Shown: positions 35,610 through 44,900 of the stretch, in pieces
How positions within the stretch are numbered: position 1 is the stretch's first letter
How the letters are laid out: each line of letters opens with the position of its first letter
Translations under genes and position numbers: made by a program
Assembly: GCF_900169275.1 (NCBI RefSeq)
Contig: NZ_FXZC01000009.1
Coordinates: forward strand, 43,901 to 107,900
DNA length: 64,000 nucleotides
Reading direction: 5' to 3'
Origin: Brevibacterium casei CIP 102111
GTDB lineage: Bacteria; Actinomycetota; Actinomycetes; Actinomycetales; Brevibacteriaceae
Notes under the pieces: model-generated
What the model saw: only the letters and a program-made list of their open reading frames with translations
Told to the model about the DNA's origin: nothing
Database searches by the model: none

Positions 35610-37120
35610 CGTCCTTGGACCCAGGCTTCCACCTCGGCGCGGGTGCGCGGGAAGTCGGCGGAGAGGTTTTCGACTCCGTCGGCGGTGACGAGGACGTCGT
35701 CCTCGATGCGCACGCCGATGCCGCGGAACTCCTCGGGCACGAGGAGGTCGTCGGCCTTGAAGTAGAGACCGGGTTCGATCGTAAAGACCATGCCCGGTTC
35801 GATGACGGCGTCGAGGTACATCTCCGCACGGGCCTGCGCACAGTCGTGGACGTCGAGGCCGAGGTGGTGGCTGGTGCCGTGGACCATCCACCGGCGGTGC
35901 TGCTGGCCCTCGGGCGAGAGCGACTCTTCGGCGGACACGGGCAGGAGGCCGAACTCCTCGAGGCGGTGGGCGATGACCTTCATCGCGGCCTCGTGGACCT
36001 CGCGGAAGCGTACGGGGCGGTCGACGTGCTCGGCGGCGACGGCGAAGGCGGCGTCGGAGGCCTCGAGCACGGCGTCGTAGATCTTCGCCTGCACCTCGGT
36101 GAAGGTGCCGGACACCGGCAGGGTGCGGGTGATGTCGGCGGTGTAGAGGGAGTCGGCTTCGGCACCGGCGTCGACGAGGACGAGGTCGCCCTCGGAGACG
36201 ACTCCGTCGTTGCGGATCCAGTGCAGGGTGCACGCATGGTTGCCCGAGGCGGCGATCGTGTCGTAGCCGATGCCGTTGCCGTCGCTGCGGGCGGCGGTCT
36301 CGAACGCGGTCTCGATGACCCGCTCACCGCGGCGGTGGGCGACGGCGGCCGGCAGGGAGGCGACGACGTTGTCGAAGCCGGCGCGGGTGATCGCGACGGC
36401 CTCGCGCATCTGGTCGATCTCGTGGTCATCCTTGATCAGGCGCAGCTCCGAGAGCATCTGCGCGAGCTCCGCATCCCCGGCCTCGGAGGTCTCGAGGTCG
36501 GCCTGGACCTGGGTGCGGGCGGTGTCGATGACGGAGTCGATGCGAGTGTCGGCCGAGCGCAGGAGGCGCACGGAGATGGCACCGAGGTCCTTCGTGATCG
36601 CATCGTTGACGGTCGCCGAGGATTCGGTGGCGATCCCGGTCATCGTCCGCATCGCCTCGAGGTCGGCGCGCGGTCCCACCCAGTACTCGCCGTAGCGGGC
36701 GTCGGAGAAGAACTCCTCGGTGTCGGCACCGGCGCGGGGGCGGAAGTAGAGGGTGACGCTGTGCTCGTCGCCCTCGGGTTCGAAGACGAGGACGGCATCG
36801 GGCTCGGAGTCGGTCTCGAGCCCGGTGAGGTGGATGAACGCGGAGTGGGCACGGAACCGGTAGTCGGTGTCGTTCGAGCGGACCTTGAGCGAACCGGCGG
36901 GGATGACGAGGCGCTCACCGGGGAACGCGGCGGAGACCTTTGCGCGGCGCTCAGGCGTGAATCCGGCGGCGGCGAGGGCGTCGGCGTCGAGCGGGGTGCG
37001 GTCCCAGCCGGAGGCGACGAAATCCCGGAAGGCGCGGGAGTTCGGACGGTGCGAGCGGTTGTTGACGCGGTCGGTCAGAGGCTGGTCGGTATCAGTGCTG
37101 GTGGCGCTGTGCTCAGTCAT
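35606..37120 (-). CDS. pepP: Xaa-Pro aminopeptidase (aminopeptidase P, M24B)
   Basis: 504 residues. Cleaves N-terminal residues preceding proline using two metal ions. The N-terminal creatinase-like domain is followed by the pita-bread fold with ligands in VLVDAGAEADSLYTADITRT (two Asp), HHLGLDVHD (His), FTIEPGLYF (Glu) and RIEDDVLVT (Glu). A Ser/Thr-rich tail of about 30 residues precedes RAFRDFVASGWD, common in actinobacterial PepP. TAGAAT 6 nt before the ATG predicts a leaderless mRNA. It starts the operon with the P1 peptidase. Confidence 0.9.
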   Translation of the reverse strand: MTEHSATSTDTDQPLTDRVNNRSHRPNSRAFRDFVASGWDRTPLDADALAAAGFTPERRAKVSAAFPGERLVIPAGSLKVRSNDTDYRFRAHSAFIHLTGLETDSEPDAVLVFEPEGDEHSVTLYFRPRAGADTEEFFSDARYGEYWVGPRADLEAMRTMTGIATESSATVNDAITKDLGAISVRLLRSADTRIDSVIDTARTQVQADLETSEAGDAELAQMLSELRLIKDDHEIDQMREAVAITRAGFDNVVASLPAAVAHRRGERVIETAFETAARSDGNGIGYDTIAASGNHACTLHWIRNDGVVSEGDLVLVDAGAEADSLYTADITRTLPVSGTFTEVQAKIYDAVLEASDAAFAVAAEHVDRPVRFREVHEAAMKVIAHRLEEFGLLPVSAEESLSPEGQQHRRWMVHGTSHHLGLDVHDCAQARAEMYLDAVIEPGMVFTIEPGLYFKADDLLVPEEFRGIGVRIEDDVLVTADGVENLSADFPRTRAEVEAWVQGR

Positions 37121-37126
37121 GTCTCC

Positions 37127-37132
37127 ATTCTA
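37127..37132 (-). promoter_or_regulatory. -10 element TAGAAT of pepP
   Basis: TAGAAT on the minus strand, 6 nt before the pepP ATG. The divergent PHP gene has its own hexamer 60 bp to the right. Confidence 0.55.
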
Positions 37133-37188
37133 GGCACGGGGGCGGCTCCGGCCTTCAGGCGCGGAGCAGCACCGGCTCGGGAAGTCGA

Positions 37189-37194
37189 TAGACT
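37189..37194 (+). promoter_or_regulatory. -10 element TAGACT of the PHP gene (leaderless)
   Basis: TAGACT, 7 nt before the ATG at 37202. No ribosome site is present. Confidence 0.55.
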
Positions 37195-37201
37195 GGGGCT
37201 C

Positions 37202-38059
37202 ATGGTCATCGATCTCCATGCGCACACGGCGTTCTCGGACGGGACACAGAGCCCGTCCGAACTCGTTTCCGAAGCCTCGATGGAAGGCATCGACGTCGTC
37301 GGCATCACCGATCATGACACCACCGCCGGATGGGCCCCCGCCGACGAGGCCGCCCGCGTGTACGGACTCGGCCTCGTCCGCGGGATGGAGATCTCCTGCC
37401 GCCACGAAGGAGTGAGCGTCCACCTGCTCTCCTACCTCCACGACCCCTACGACACGGGCCTGGCCAGCGTCGTCGAGGAGACGCGCCGTTCGCGCCTCGA
37501 CCGCACCCACCTCATCATCGACCGCCTCGCCGAGGACTATCCGATCGACATGGACGCCGTGCTCTCCGTCGCCGGTGAGGATGCGACGATCGGGCGCCCC
37601 CACATCGCCGACGCACTCGTCGCCGCCGGCATCGTCGAGACCCGGTCGGAGGCGTTCGCCTCGATCCTCTCCAGCCACGGGAAGTACCACGTCACCCTGC
37701 CGACGATCGACCCGATCACCGCGATCCGCCTCATCGCCGAGGCGGGAGGGGTCTCCGTCTTCGCCCACCCCAGGGCGGCGATGCGCGGACTCGTCGTCTC
37801 CGATGCCGCGATGCGCGAGTTCATCGCCGCCGGTCTCGACGGCCTCGAAGTCGACCACCGGGACAACCCGCCGAACGAACGCGAGGTCATGCGGCGTCTC
37901 GCCCACGACAACGACCTCATCGTCACCGGCTCCTCGGACTATCACGGCACCGGAAAGCCCAACCGCCTCGGCGAGCATTCGACGTCCGATCACATGCTCG
38001 CGAAACTCCTCGACCGGGCCGCCGCCCGCCCCGGAGGAGTCGAGTTCATCCAAGGGTGA
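37202..38059 (+). CDS. PHP-domain phosphoesterase
   Basis: 285 residues. Metal ligands of the PHP fold are visible: DLHAHTAFSDG near the N-terminus, GITDHDT, GMEISCRHEG, HLLSYLHD, FAHPRAA and GSSDYHGTGKPN. This stand-alone form resembles nucleoside 3',5'-bisphosphate or oligoribonucleotide phosphatases (RNase AM/YciV class); that function is inference. The ATG is set by TAGACT 7 nt upstream. Confidence 0.88.
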   Translation: MVIDLHAHTAFSDGTQSPSELVSEASMEGIDVVGITDHDTTAGWAPADEAARVYGLGLVRGMEISCRHEGVSVHLLSYLHDPYDTGLASVVEETRRSRLDRTHLIIDRLAEDYPIDMDAVLSVAGEDATIGRPHIADALVAAGIVETRSEAFASILSSHGKYHVTLPTIDPITAIRLIAEAGGVSVFAHPRAAMRGLVVSDAAMREFIAAGLDGLEVDHRDNPPNEREVMRRLAHDNDLIVTGSSDYHGTGKPNRLGEHSTSDHMLAKLLDRAAARPGGVEFIQG

Positions 38060-38089
38060 GAGGGGCGGGTCGCGCGCGGCCTCGTTCAC

Positions 38090-38204
38090 GCCGGAGCGCG
38101 CTTTGCGGCACGGCCAGCCTCCGCGGCCGCTCACTCAAGCCGGAGCGCGCTTTGCAGACGTTCCTCGCGTCGATATGTGCTGTCCGGCTTGAGCGAGCGC
38201 GGCA
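38090..38204. repeat. Short direct and inverted repeats after the PHP gene
   Basis: GCCGGAGCGCGCTTTGC occurs at 38090-38106 and 38139-38155. CTCAAGCCGGA upstream of the second copy is answered by TCCGGCTTGAG (38183-38193), giving a long-range stem. GCTCGAGCGAGCG-like pieces follow. No gene is seen. Confidence 0.6.
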
Positions 38205-38238
38205 GACGCGGCTCGAGCGAGCGTCGTATGCACAGGCG

Positions 38239-38275
38239 CAACGCCCCGCCGCGAGCGGATCGCAGCGGGGCGTTG
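38239..38275. terminator. Hairpin between the PHP and DEAD-helicase genes
   Basis: CAACGCCCCGC (38239-38249) and GCGGGGCGTTG (38265-38275) form a perfect 11-bp stem with a 15-nt loop. It lies between two convergent genes and can serve both. Confidence 0.7.
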
Positions 38276-38325
38276 TCCGCGGGCACGAGTGATCGGTCGC
38301 CCTTCGTCGAGGCGGGGCGCTAGCC

Positions 38326-38405
38326 CCTTACGGCGCAGTGGCCTACGGCGCAGGTGCCCTACGGCGCGGCGGTCCACACGGCGCTGGGGTCCTACAGCGC
38401 GGGTG
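38326..38405. repeat. Degenerate 16-bp tandem repeat, five copies
   Basis: TACGGCGC-like cores recur at 38329, 38344, 38360, 38377 (CACGGCGC) and 38393 (TACAGCGC), a period of 15-17 bp, ending just before the helicase stop codon at 38409. Confidence 0.65.
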
Positions 38406-38408
38406 CCG

Positions 38409-39920
38409 TTACTCGGCGTTCGTGTCCGAGGCCTCGGACCTGCTGGCTCGGCCGACCGGCTTGCCGCCGCGGGTGCGGCGACGCTCCCGGTTGCGGCGCG
38501 GCTTGCGCGGAGCCTCCGAATCCCCGTCGCCGCCTCGGCGTGAGTCGGACGAGCCGCCCCGACGGCCTTCGGACGAGCCGCCGCGACGCGAATCGGACGA
38601 GCCGGAACCGCCGCCTCGGCGACCACCGGACGATCCACGACCCCGTGAGCGCTTCTCCTCGCCGGTGTTGTCCGTGCTCTCCCCGTGCTTGTGGGGGAGA
38701 CGGCCCTTCGTCCCCTTGGGGATGCCGAGGTCGGTGAAGAAGTGCGGCGAGGTCGAGTACGTCTCCGCGGGTTCGTCGTGGTCGAGGCCGAGGGCCTTGT
38801 TGATCAGGCGCCAGCGGGGCATGTCGTCCCAGTCGACGAGGGTGACGGCGACGCCGGAGTTGCCGGCCCGACCGGTGCGGCCGATCCGGTGGACGTAGGT
38901 CTTCTCGTCCTCCGGCGACTGGAAGTTGACGACATGGGTGACGTCGTCGATGTCGATGCCGCGGGCGGCGACGTCGGTGGCGACGAGGACGTCGACGGTG
39001 CCGTCGCGGAAGGACTTGAGCGCCTTCTCCCTCTGCGCCTGACCGAGGTCGCCGTGCAGCGCGCGGACGGCGAACCCGCGGTCGGACAGCTCCGCGGCGA
39101 GCTTGTCGGCGGTGCGCTTCGTGCGGGTGAAGATGATGGTCCGGCCCCGGCCCTCGGCCTGGAGGAGGCGGGCGACGAGTTCGCTCTTGTCCATCGCGTG
39201 CGCGCGGTAGACGTACTGCGTCGTGTTCTTGCCGGTGAGCGAGAGGTCTTCGTTGTCATGCGCCCGGATGTGGGTGGGCCGGTTCATATACCGGCGAGCG
39301 AGCGTGATGACGGCCCCGGGCATCGTCGCGGAGAAGAGCATCGTCTGCCGGTTCGCGGGCACGGCGGCGATGATGCGTTCGACGTCGGGGAGGAAGCCGA
39401 GGTCGAGCATCTCGTCGGCCTCATCGAGGACGACGGTGCGGACCTTGTTGAGCCTGAGCACCTTGCGGCCGTAGAGGTCGAGGAGGCGCCCCGGGGTGCC
39501 GACGACGACGTCGACGCCGGCCTTGAGCGCGTTGATCTGGGGCTCGAACTCCTTGCCGCCGTAGATCGTGACGACGTCGATGCTGCGCTGGCTCGACGCG
39601 GTGACGAGGTCCTGGGCGACCTGCTTGGCGAGCTCGCGGGTGGGGACGACGACGAGCGCCTGCGGCAGCCGCGTGTCTCCCTCGGCGGTCTCACCGCCGG
39701 GCTCGTCCTTGCCCGTGACCCGCTGGAGCAGGGGGATGCCGAAGCCGAGGGTCTTGCCCGTGCCGGTCTTCGCCTGCCCGATGATGTCGGCGCCGGAGAG
39801 CGCGACGGGCAGGGTCATCGCCTGGATGGGGAAGGGATGGGTGATGCCGGCAGCGGCGAGTGATGCCACGATCGGTCCGGAGACCCCCAACTCAGCGAAA
39901 TCGGCGTCTGTCTCCGCCAT
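38409..39920 (-). CDS. DEAD-box RNA helicase with RGG-like tail
   Basis: 503 residues; ATP-dependent RNA unwinding in mRNA turnover or ribosome assembly. Motifs in order: Q-motif region GITHPFPIQAM, motif I AKTGTGKT, PTRELAKQ, GTPGRL, DEAD (VVLDEADEMLDLGF), FSATMP, and in domain 2 HGDLGQAQRE, VATDVAARGIDID and HRIGRTGRAG. The last roughly 100 residues are basic Ser/Arg/Gly repeats (units like SSDSRRGG), an RNA-binding tail. AAAAGGAG lies 8 nt before the ATG. Rv3211 (rhlE) sits in the same neighbourhood in M. tuberculosis. Confidence 0.93.
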   Translation of the reverse strand: MAETDADFAELGVSGPIVASLAAAGITHPFPIQAMTLPVALSGADIIGQAKTGTGKTLGFGIPLLQRVTGKDEPGGETAEGDTRLPQALVVVPTRELAKQVAQDLVTASSQRSIDVVTIYGGKEFEPQINALKAGVDVVVGTPGRLLDLYGRKVLRLNKVRTVVLDEADEMLDLGFLPDVERIIAAVPANRQTMLFSATMPGAVITLARRYMNRPTHIRAHDNEDLSLTGKNTTQYVYRAHAMDKSELVARLLQAEGRGRTIIFTRTKRTADKLAAELSDRGFAVRALHGDLGQAQREKALKSFRDGTVDVLVATDVAARGIDIDDVTHVVNFQSPEDEKTYVHRIGRTGRAGNSGVAVTLVDWDDMPRWRLINKALGLDHDEPAETYSTSPHFFTDLGIPKGTKGRLPHKHGESTDNTGEEKRSRGRGSSGGRRGGGSGSSDSRRGGSSEGRRGGSSDSRRGGDGDSEAPRKPRRNRERRRTRGGKPVGRASRSEASDTNAE

Positions 39921-39969
39921 GTCTCAAACTCCTTTTGGCGCCTTCGCGCTCGTCATGGTGGCGAACCGG

Positions 39970-39975
39970 TACTCT
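39970..39975 (+). promoter_or_regulatory. -10 element TACTCT of the ferritin-like gene
   Basis: TACTCT, 6 nt before the ATG at 39982; it predicts a leaderless mRNA. Confidence 0.5.
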
Positions 39976-39981
39976 TGACCT

Positions 39982-40614
39982 ATGCCCGATTCTGCCCCAC
40001 TGGCCAGTACTGATGCTGCAACGCTCGCGCTGGTCGCGTACGGTGAGCTCACCGCCTTCGAGAGAATGGCGACGAACGCGTCCACGGCCTCCGAACTCGA
40101 TGACACGGTGACTCTGTCCCGGTTGGCATCGCATTCATTCTCGCACTTCGAAGAGCTCTCGGCGCGCATCAGTGACTCGGGCCAGGATGTGATCGAGCTC
40201 TGTCGGCTCTTCGAGCCGACGTTCTCGGTGCTCGCTGAGAGGACTCGTCCCCGTGACTGGTACGAGAGCCTCATGAAGGGCTTCGTCTTCGACGGGATCA
40301 TGAACGACTTCTATCGCATGGCGGCCGACAAGCTCGATGAGCCCGGGCACAGCCTGGCAATTGCTGTTCTCGATGATACACGTGCCGCTGACTACGTCCG
40401 CAATCGGCTGACCGCCGACGTCGCCGAGGACACCCAGCTCGCCTCGCGGCTCGCCCTCTGGGGTCGCAAACTCGTCGCCGAGACCCTCGGCCGTGCCCGC
40501 CAGATGCTCACCGACCCGGTCCTCGGCATCGACGAGGCCGTCATCGTCGAGGCGATCCCCGCCGTCACCGCGAACCATTCGCGCCGGATGTCGGCCCTCG
40601 GCCTCGTTGCGTAG
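39982..40614 (+). CDS. Ferritin-like (MiaE-like) domain protein
   Basis: 210 residues, mostly helical. Glu and His residues are spaced as in diiron ferritin-like proteins: YGELTAFERMATNA, HSFSHFEEL, and AETLGRARQML late in the chain. Actinobacterial members beside the DEAD helicase (Rv3210c-like) are often annotated as related to tRNA-hydroxylating MiaE. Whether this one binds iron or modifies tRNA is not established. It is divergent from the helicase, with 61 bp between starts. Confidence 0.7.
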   Translation: MPDSAPLASTDAATLALVAYGELTAFERMATNASTASELDDTVTLSRLASHSFSHFEELSARISDSGQDVIELCRLFEPTFSVLAERTRPRDWYESLMKGFVFDGIMNDFYRMAADKLDEPGHSLAIAVLDDTRAADYVRNRLTADVAEDTQLASRLALWGRKLVAETLGRARQMLTDPVLGIDEAVIVEAIPAVTANHSRRMSALGLVA

Positions 40615-40827
40615 GGGTTCGACAGGCTCCGGCGCGGCGGTTGGTCTGCCGGTGCGGGGAACCCCTCGCCGAGGTGGTCGACCCCACTTAGCGGTCGTGA
40701 CCGCTTCCTCGATTCCGTCCCCTCGCCGAGGCTGCGGGAAGGCGTCTCGCGACACAGCGCAGCGGGCCCGGACGCAGAGCTGGTGCCCTCAGTCTGGTGC
40801 CCTCGATCCGATGCCCTGAAGACAGAA

Positions 40828-40858
40828 GCGGGGCCCGGTCATCCTGACCGGGCCCCGC
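40828..40858. terminator. Bidirectional terminator hairpin
   Basis: GCGGGGCCCGGTCA and TGACCGGGCCCCGC form a perfect 14-bp stem with loop TCC, between the convergent ferritin-like and DUF3107 genes. Confidence 0.85.
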
Positions 40859-40886
40859 CTCGTTGCGTCTGTGCGCGTGTGTCCGC

Positions 40887-41111
40887 TCAGGCGGCGCCGA
40901 AGCCGACGCGGCGGGTCGCCTCGGTGCCGAGCTCGACGTAGCCGAGCGCGGTCGAGGGGACGAAGACCTGACGGCCCTTCGTGTCGGTGAAGGTGAGGAG
41001 CGCCTCTGACTCGACGGCCTCCTGGATGCGCTTGGCGAGGTCGGTGGCGGATTCGTCCGTGTCGAGGACGATCTCGCGCTGGGACTGGCGGACGCCGATC
41101 TTGATTTCCAT
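40887..41111 (-). CDS. DUF3107 protein
   Basis: 74 residues: small conserved actinobacterial protein of unknown function, the counterpart of Rv3208A. Visible features are MEIKIGVRQSQREIVLDTDE and TKGRQVFVPSTALGYVELG. ATG 41111 has AAGGAG 5 nt upstream. It lies downstream of the TetR gene on the same strand, as in M. tuberculosis. Confidence 0.9.
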   Translation of the reverse strand: MEIKIGVRQSQREIVLDTDESATDLAKRIQEAVESEALLTFTDTKGRQVFVPSTALGYVELGTEATRRVGFGAA

Positions 41112-41271
41112 GGTTCTCCTTGTGGCGATGGTGGTCGTGCTCAGCTTAACGTCCGGGCTGCGCCCGCTCTTCCCGCCCACGCTCGGCTCTCAGCGAACGG
41201 GGGCCGTGCCGCCTCGGCGAACGGCACCCCCGGATCCACCCGCCTCGGCGGGCGGGAGAGTCGGGCCCGTC

Positions 41272-41871
41272 TCACCGGACGGTCGTGGCGAATGAGCTCA
41301 GCCCGCCCCAGCTCATCTGGGTGAGCAGGTCGACAGCGGCGGCGATGTCGATCTCCTGGGTCGACTCGATCTGCTTGATGACGACCTCTGCGGTGCCGAT
41401 GAGGGTGCGGCAGAGGAGGTCCGCCTCGGCGTCGTCGAGGTCGGTGAAGCTCTGCAGGGCGGAGACGATGCGGGCCACGGTGCCCTCGCGCATCGCCCGC
41501 ACCCGCTCCTGGGCTGCCGGCTCGTAGACGTCGGAGTTGAAGAGGATGACGAACTCCTCGCGGTGGGAGATCGCGAAGTCGAAGTAGGCGCGGTAGGTCG
41601 CGCGGATCCGCTCGTGCGGGTCGGTCGTCGAGTTGAGCGCCTGCTCGACCCGACCGGCGAGGTGGCCGGCTGAATCGTCGATGAGCGCAAGGTAGAGGTC
41701 CTGCTTCGAGGCGAAGTGCTGGTAGAGGACGGGTTTGGACACGCCGGCCTCCTCGGCGATCGTGTCCATCGACGTCGTGCGGTAGCCGCGGCCGGCGAAG
41801 ACCGCACGCGCGACTCCGACCAACTGGTCGCGTCGCTGTTCACGGGGCATTCTCTGCTGCGGACTCGGCAT
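41272..41871 (-). CDS. TetR-family transcriptional regulator
   Basis: 199 residues. The N-terminal DNA-binding domain is typical: RDQLVGVARAVFAGRGYRTT, IAEEAGVSKPVLYQHFASK, then QDLYLALI. The C-terminal ligand domain is helical; the ligand is unknown. Rv3208 occupies the same position beside DUF3107. ATG 41871 is supported by TAGCAT 6 nt upstream (leaderless); ATG 41850 is a possible shorter start. It is divergent from adnA, with 75 bp between starts. Confidence 0.88.
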   Translation of the reverse strand: MPSPQQRMPREQRRDQLVGVARAVFAGRGYRTTSMDTIAEEAGVSKPVLYQHFASKQDLYLALIDDSAGHLAGRVEQALNSTTDPHERIRATYRAYFDFAISHREEFVILFNSDVYEPAAQERVRAMREGTVARIVSALQSFTDLDDAEADLLCRTLIGTAEVVIKQIESTQEIDIAAAVDLLTQMSWGGLSSFATTVR

Positions 41872-41877
41872 TCTCCA

Positions 41878-41883
41878 ATGCTA
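41878..41883 (-). promoter_or_regulatory. -10 element TAGCAT of the TetR gene (leaderless)
   Basis: TAGCAT on the minus strand, 6 nt before the ATG at 41871. Confidence 0.5.
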
Positions 41884-41946
41884 CGCGAAGTCGCGTCGCC
41901 GACCGGGTCGGATCGTCGTGTCAGCCCCGCATGATGGAATACGGAT

Positions 41947-44900
41947 ATGGACGATCTCACCTCGACGCTCACCGGCTCCCTGCTCAGACAGGGGTCCCTT
42001 GCCGTCATCGGCAGGCCGGGGACGGGCAAGACGTCGCTGCTCGCCGACGTCTACGGACGCCTCGTCACGTCGATCGATCCCTCTTCGGTCCTCGTCCTCA
42101 GCCCTGACCGCGACCACGCCGACGTCCTGCGCAACACCCTGCCCGTCCCGCGGGAGGCCGTCCTGCGCGCCGCGCCTGCCCGGAGCATCTCCTCCTTCGC
42201 CTATGGGATCGTCCGCGCCGCCCATGCGACGCGGACGGGGGAGGACCTCGAGTTCGTCTCCGGTGCCGACCAGGACGTCTTCCTCGCCGACCTCCTCGCC
42301 GGTCATGAGGCCGGCCGCGGTCGGATGCCCGCATGGCCGACCGACATCACCGCCGAGGTGCGGGCCACCTCCGCCTTCCGCACCGAGATCCGCGACGCCC
42401 TCAACCGGGTCATGGAGTTCGACTTCGGTGTGCGCACCCCCGCACCGACCCGGGACGGGGAGTACGTCTTCGATGCCGGGCTGAGCGCCCTGGACCGGGT
42501 CCTCGCGGTCCGTCCCGACCCCCGCTGGGCGGCGCTCTCCCGCATCCTCGAGGAGTACCTCGGGATCATGAGCATGCCCGGGTACGGGGGGATCGATTCG
42601 GCGACCGTGCTCGCCCGCTCGGCGTTCGAAGTCCTCCGCGAACCCGCCGAGGTGACCGCGGGCAGGCCGTGGTCGTTCGCTCCCGACCGGGTGCCCTCCA
42701 TCGTCCTCGCCGACGGGGTGCAGGACTTCCCCGCCGCGAGCTGGGGTCTGCTCGAGCAGCTGCGGCTGCGCGGGTCCGCGCTCGCGCTCTTCGGCGCGCC
42801 CGAGACCGTCACCGGCCGCTTCCACGGTGCCGACGCATCGGTCCTCGACCGCGCGGCGGCCGCGGCCGACTTCACGACGGTCGTGCTCGAGGACCCGTAC
42901 GGCGCCGAGGCGGCGCTGACCGCGATCTGCGACGATTTCGGCGCCCGCATCACCACCCGGTGGGGGCTCGGGCACATGCCCCGGCCGGGTGCCGGCACGG
43001 ACACGGCCTCGAGCGGTGACGCTGCGGGCACCACTGCCGAGCCGGGTCCGGAACCCGGGCCGGGGGAGACTCCGCGGCCGGCGGGTGCGGACGGGTCCGG
43101 CGTCGGTGCGGGTGCGGATGCTCGGGACGCCGCCGGTGTGGGCTTGAGCGTGCCGGCCGATCCGCCGGTCGAAGCGCACGTGTTCGCGAGCGCGGCGTCC
43201 GAGCACCGCTACCTGGCCCGGCGCATCGCCGAGTTCGTCGCGGACGGCAGCGCGCACTCCGACGTCGCCGTCATCTGCCGCAACGCCTCGACGGCGCGGG
43301 TGATGGCCGGAGAGCTGCAGGCGGCGGGCACTCCCACGGCGACGATCGTCCAACCGCTCAACGTCGACCCGGCGACCGCGCCCCTGCTCGAACTGCTCAC
43401 CGTCGCCCCGGGGCTCAGCGACGACGAGACGCTGACGACGGCGGCGCTGACACTGGCCGGCAGCGTCTACGTCCGCCTCGACTCCGTGGCGATCCGCCGC
43501 TTCCGGCGCCTCGTCCGCACCCGGTTCCCCGCCGCCGACAGCACTGCCTCGCTCGCCTTGGCCCTGCGCAGCGACGAACTCGCCCCGGAGATCCCCGGCC
43601 TCGACACGCTCTCGCGGATGCTCAGGGCGGCTGGGGAGAATGCCGATGCGGATCCGCACACCGCGCTGTGGGCGATCTGGGAGGCCGCGGGCGTGTCCGA
43701 ACGCTGGCAGTCCGAGGCGCTGCGCGATCCCGACGGCCAGGCGGGCGCACACCTCGACTCCGTGCTCCGCCTCTTCACCCTCGCCGAGAAGATCTCCGAC
43801 CGTGGCGGGTTCACCGCCCGCTCGTTCGCCGGCATCGTCGCCGAACAGGACATCGCCCAGGACTCTCTGGCCAGGACCGCGGGGTTCGCCGACCACGTCC
43901 GAGTCGGGACGCCTGCCTCCCTCGCGCACGTGCGCGTTCCGCTCGTCATCATCGCCGAGGTCGACGAAGGAGTGTGGCCGAACCCGAAGCTGCGCGGCGG
44001 CATGCTCGGTCTCAGCGACCTCGTCGCGGTCCTCGCGGGCAAGGATCCGGTCACCGTCGACCCCGGCTACCACGCCTACGCGAAGCGCACGAACCTCCGG
44101 GAGGAGGCCGAGCTCTTCTACACCGCGCTCACCCGAGCCTCCCACCGCGTCATCGTCACCGCACTGTCGGATTCGGAGTCCTCGCCCTCGGCGTTCTTCG
44201 ACGTCATCGCCGCAGCCACCCGGCAGGGCACGGCCGCCGGCGACGGGTACGCGATCACCGATGAGGACGAACTGCCCCCGCTCGGGCTCGAGGAGATCGC
44301 CGCCCTGTCCCGGGCACACCTGCTCACCGCCGCACGGGAGAGCGACGGCGACCCTGATGCAGAGACCATCGAGTGGGCCCGGCTCGCGGCGGCACTGGCG
44401 GGCGCCGATGCGCAGATGCTGGGTCCCGAGGCATGGCGGGAGGCCGAGGACCTCACCTCCTTCACCCCGCTCTTCGACGCCGAGGACACCGTGGCGATCT
44501 CGCCCTCGCAGGTCGAGACGTTCTCCGACTGCTCCCTGCGGTGGTTCCTCACCCGCCACGGAGGCGACCGCGGGGCGACGACCGCACAGAGCATCGGCAC
44601 CATCCTCCATGCCGCGGCCGAACACCACCCCGAGGGGCCGACGTCGCAGATCCGAGAGTTCGTCGACCGTGAGTTCGCGGCCCTCGAGTTCGACACCGAC
44701 TGGGAGCGCGAACGTGAGCACGCGACGGCCATGGCCATGGTCGACCGCCTCGGCGAGTACATCGAGAACTCACCCGGCGACGTCCTCGGCGTCGAAGCCC
44801 GCGTCTATGCGACCGGTGTCGACGACCGCGGACAGGAATGGAAGGTCACAGGCCGACTCGACCGTGTCGAAGAGGTCGCCGGCGGCGTCCGGATCGTCGA

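Noticed and set aside
41881..44721. Very long open frame on the minus strand opposite adnA
   Set aside because: It is the mirror of AdnA codon bias in GC-rich DNA (Arg/Gly/Glu-rich, no motifs); AdnA on the plus strand has clear helicase and nuclease motifs.
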